DNA from: GCA-2732755 sp965228265
Lineage (GTDB): Bacteria > Planctomycetota > Phycisphaerae > Phycisphaerales > UBA1924
DNA length: 64,000 nt
Direction: 5' to 3'
Assembly (NCBI GenBank): GCA_965228265.1
Contig: OZ245804.1
Location: forward strand, 2,170,001-2,234,000
The notes beneath the pieces are model-generated. The model had not been told where the DNA came from. It did not search any database and saw nothing but the letters and a program-made list of their open reading frames with translations. Made by a program: the position numbers and the translations under genes. This document shows positions 61,354 through 64,000 of the stretch, in pieces (the stretch's first letter is position 1; each line of letters begins with the position of its first letter).

Positions 61354-62832
61354 TTAGGCAGCTCGGGCCAGATCCGGTCGGTTCTCGGGATCACCGAGCA
61401 TGAGCTGCACCTCGCGGCACTTGTCGAGCGACGAGGCCAGCTCGTCGAACTGCCGGAAGGTGGCTTTCAGATCCGAGCCGACGATCAGCATGTCCGACTC
61501 GAGCTCGGAGATCTGCCGGACCGTGTTGACGATCTCGGTGCCGATCGACTCGATCAGAGTGGTCACCGCGTTGTCCTCGCTGAGGCGTGACGACTCGATT
61601 TTGCCACCGAGCTGCGCGAAGCGGAGCGTAAGCATCGCGCGCTTCACGTTCGTGATGTCTGTCTCGAGCTTGCGCATGTCCTGGATCAGGCCGTTGATGG
61701 TCGGCCTCAGGCTCTCGCACATCAGCTCGATGCTGTACTGAAGATCGCCGAGCATCGCCCCGACCTGCTGGCGCGGGTTTTCGCTGAGCAGCTCTCGCGG
61801 TGTGTGCTGCGCGTCGGCCAAGGGCGAGCGGACCTTCCGGCTGAACGCCAGCATGGTCTCGGTCTGGAGACGCGTCGATGCAAGACGGAAGACCGCGCTG
61901 CCGAGCGAGTGCGAGGTCACCCGGATCTGATTCTGCAGCGAGTCGGCAAGCGTGCTGATCGTCTGCGAGGTCTCGCCGAGGTGCGAGGAGATGACGCTCA
62001 GGCACCGCCCGTGCTCGCCCAGACGCGTGGCCTCGAGCGAGACGTTGATCGAAGACATGCCAAGCGTGTCCGCGACACGCATGATCGCCTGCGCGTTCCT
62101 GTTGAGACTCGCCTGCAGGGCCAGCAGCGAGCTGACGCTCTCGAAGGTCTTGCCCGCGATCGTGCACGAACGCTCCGCGTGCAGCACCGCGAGTGTCTCG
62201 GCATTCGGTTTGCCGCGCATCACCTGGGCCGCATCGAGCGCGTTGAGTTCCCAGAGATTGCAGCGGTAGACCTTGTGGATCTGCTCGTCGCGTGAACGCA
62301 TCTCTTCCTCGAGCGCCGCGTACATGAACGCGTCGTAGGTCTCGAAGCCGTTCTCTTTCAGCAGTGAGCCGAGGAGCTTGCTCGACTCGGCGACACACTG
62401 GGCCGAGGTCTTGCCCTCGGCGGCGAGCTTGTTCTCGCAATCCAGGAGCTGAGCGTAGATCTTGTGCGCAGCCTGGAAGTACTTGCTCGTGGGCTTGAGG
62501 CGCACCGAGAGGTAGCCATCGGTCAGCGACGAGACGAGCGCAAAGACGTTGTAGTACGAGCCGTCGGACGCCATGTTCTTGACGTACGCGCCGATGGGCT
62601 TGTTCTGCTTGATGTAGTCCCAGAGGAGCTGGAAGATACACCTGGGCATGGACGGGTGACGGACCATGCTGTGGGGTTGGCCGAGCATCTCGCCGACCGG
62701 GTACCGCGACATCTGAACAAAGACCTCGTCCGCGGAGCGGATGAAGCCCTTGCTGTCCGTCGTCGAGAAGATCAGGTCCTCGGCTTTGAACGGGACTTCG
62801 GTTTCACGCGGCTGAATCTTCGGGCGGGCCAT
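61354..62832 (-). CDS. PAS-domain protein with a degenerate chemotaxis signalling domain
   Basis: This is 492 residues without membrane segments. The N-terminal PAS domain (residues about 10-115) is of the Aer type: FSTTDSKGFIRSADEVFVQM, GEMLGQPHSMVRHPSMP and KNMASDGSYYNVFALVSSL. A long helical stretch follows. The segment SSINVSLEATRLGEHGRCLS matches the methyl-accepting hairpin tip (N-AIEAARAGEHGRGFAVVA) with several changes at kinase-contact positions. It may be a soluble receptor or a non-signalling relic. No che gene is in the window. Confidence 0.82.
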   Translation of the reverse strand: MARPKIQPRETEVPFKAEDLIFSTTDSKGFIRSADEVFVQMSRYPVGEMLGQPHSMVRHPSMPRCIFQLLWDYIKQNKPIGAYVKNMASDGSYYNVFALVSSLTDGYLSVRLKPTSKYFQAAHKIYAQLLDCENKLAAEGKTSAQCVAESSKLLGSLLKENGFETYDAFMYAALEEEMRSRDEQIHKVYRCNLWELNALDAAQVMRGKPNAETLAVLHAERSCTIAGKTFESVSSLLALQASLNRNAQAIMRVADTLGMSSINVSLEATRLGEHGRCLSVISSHLGETSQTISTLADSLQNQIRVTSHSLGSAVFRLASTRLQTETMLAFSRKVRSPLADAQHTPRELLSENPRQQVGAMLGDLQYSIELMCESLRPTINGLIQDMRKLETDITNVKRAMLTLRFAQLGGKIESSRLSEDNAVTTLIESIGTEIVNTVRQISELESDMLIVGSDLKATFRQFDELASSLDKCREVQLMLGDPENRPDLARAA

Positions 62833-62936
62833 GGGTCTTCCTCATTCGTGAGTCTGCGAATCTGCTCAGCGGAAATGCCAAACATCTATCGCCACGATTG
62901 AGTGGGACTTTCACGTATAAGACACAAATGGGTGTC

Positions 62937-63995
62937 TTATGACACCGATTGCCGGGAGGACGTTTCGGCGGACCGGTCAAGCAGGGTCTCGATGCGATTC
63001 AGGACCTCGCTTGTCTGAATTCTTTCCATGAGTTGCTGACCCGCAGCGGCGTCCTTGTGATCGAGACGGTCGTCGGGGGTGACATGCTGGAGGACAGCGT
63101 CATTCTGTCGGTAGGGCCCCACGAGATCGGTTCGGGTTGGGCCGAAGAGTCCCACGATCGGGCGATCAAACCCGACAGCCATATGCAGGGCCGCCGAGTC
63201 GTTGGCCAGAACGAGCCCGGCCCCGGCGATGACCGCGAGCATCTGACCAACGGTCGTCTTGCCGACCAGGTCAAATACCGGCAGGCCCTCGTTGCCCAGC
63301 GCGAGCAGGGGGGCACACTGCGACTCCTCGCCCGGTGCGCCGACAACCGCGATGCGATGGCCTTGTTCAACAAGTCGGCGCGCAAGCGTGGCGAAGCGCT
63401 CGATCGGCCAGCGCTTGCCGGGCCAGAGACTGGTGGGCGCGAAGACGATGTAGGGTTCGGAGAGTTCGGGCTGCGATGCGCGCCAGTACTGGTCACTTTC
63501 GTGCGCGTAGAGGCGCATGTCGAGATCGGACACCTCGATGCCCATCGGCTTGAGCAGAGACATCATCCGGTCGACCGTGTGCTCACCGGGAGTGGGGGTG
63601 ACACGCCTGCTGAGCCCGAGCCAGCCAAGCTCGCGCGCGTCGGCGTGGCCGATGCGGATCGGCGCCCCGCTGGCAAAGGCGAAGAGCCCGGAGCGGGCCA
63701 GGCCCTGGGCGTCGATGACGATGTCGTATTTCTGGGCGCGCAGCGAGCGGAGAAAGCCGACAATCGGCGCGAGGTTGAGCCTGCTCGACTGCTTGCCGAG
63801 CGCTTTGCGATCGAACGGGATGACGCGGTCGATCGCGGGATGGGCCTCGAGGACCGGCGTGAATGGGGCGTTGACGAGCCAGTGGATTTCGGAGTTGGGG
63901 TTGTGCTCTTTGATCGCGGCAGCGAGGGGGACGGAACGGCAGACGTCGCCCAGGGCGCTTGGCCGGATGATCAGGATGCGCTGGGGCGTGTCCAC
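62937..63995 (-). CDS. Glycosyltransferase family 9 (heptosyltransferase-like)
   Basis: This is 352 residues from GTG 63995; the frame stays open to the window edge, so the true start may lie outside. The family features are RPSALGDVCRSVPLAAAIKE, DAQGLARSGLFA, FAPTSLWPGKRWP and the donor-site NDSAALHMAVGFDRPIVGLFGPT. WaaC/WaaF-type enzymes add heptose to lipopolysaccharide core; the sugar here is not readable. It suggests an outer membrane with lipopolysaccharide. Confidence 0.93.
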   Translation of the reverse strand: MDTPQRILIIRPSALGDVCRSVPLAAAIKEHNPNSEIHWLVNAPFTPVLEAHPAIDRVIPFDRKALGKQSSRLNLAPIVGFLRSLRAQKYDIVIDAQGLARSGLFAFASGAPIRIGHADARELGWLGLSRRVTPTPGEHTVDRMMSLLKPMGIEVSDLDMRLYAHESDQYWRASQPELSEPYIVFAPTSLWPGKRWPIERFATLARRLVEQGHRIAVVGAPGEESQCAPLLALGNEGLPVFDLVGKTTVGQMLAVIAGAGLVLANDSAALHMAVGFDRPIVGLFGPTRTDLVGPYRQNDAVLQHVTPDDRLDHKDAAAGQQLMERIQTSEVLNRIETLLDRSAETSSRQSVS

Positions 63996-64000
63996 CGGAC

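Overview
The window is G+C-rich chromosomal DNA from a bacterium. It most resembles a Planctomycetota member of the Phycisphaerae type. This rests on three things: two secreted proteins ending in a short hydrophobic stretch plus RRRR (PEP-CTERM-like sorting tails), a giant cadherin-repeat protein next to a HlyD/M50 export pair, and many short hairpin repeats between genes. The taxonomic call is inferred from gene content, not from a phylogeny.

Layout. 1-11667: the 3' part of a giant surface protein (cadherin-like domains, a tandem beta-solenoid block, a CBM60-like domain), then a PilZ protein, a GAF-HlyD membrane fusion protein and an M50/lipoyl membrane protein. This looks like an adhesin with its own c-di-GMP-linked export machinery. 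11686-18990: a NUDIX hydrolase, then a tightly overlapping run of peptide ABC permease, ABC ATPase, glycosyltransferase, xseA, xseB and prepilin peptidase. 19083-22527: an OmpA-type lipoprotein, a two-domain fasciclin protein, an ECF sigma factor and an RskA-like anti-sigma factor. 22593-23428: tRNA-Val carrying a 759-bp micro-insertion with a lone XRE regulator, bounded by a 45-bp duplication of the tRNA 3' end. 23490-28690: an M1 peptidase lipoprotein, an SRPBCC protein, a QueD-like enzyme and an M28 peptidase with a PDZ domain.

28786-32897: a four-gene operon pairing an FtsX/LolD-type ABC system with a ZnuA-like zinc-binding lipoprotein. 32898-43726: a PEP-CTERM-like protein, a PGPGW protein, a DEAD-box helicase, gap, several small genes (NTF2-like, SGNH hydrolase, DJ-1/PfpI, dodecin, DUF4112), an A+T-rich orphan gene, hppD and a Bax-inhibitor-1 protein. 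44055-53433: a pseudokinase-like protein, a HEAT-like protein, a TPR protein, trpB, an MFS transporter, an alpha/beta hydrolase and a UDP-sugar pyrophosphorylase. 53519-60124: rpe, a histidine-phosphatase-fold protein lacking both catalytic histidines, accD, lnt, a HEAT lipoprotein, and a coiled-coil/membrane-protein pair. 60224-64000: tRNA-Asp, a second PEP-CTERM-like protein, a PAS protein with a degenerate chemotaxis signalling hairpin, and a family 9 glycosyltransferase.

The best candidate for an undescribed system is the adhesin/PilZ/GAF-HlyD/M50 locus. Other notable items are the tRNA-Val micro-island with its own operator, the FAS1-sigma-RskA module, the paired-hairpin repeat family, the FtsX/ZnuA operon, and two catalytically dead enzyme homologues.
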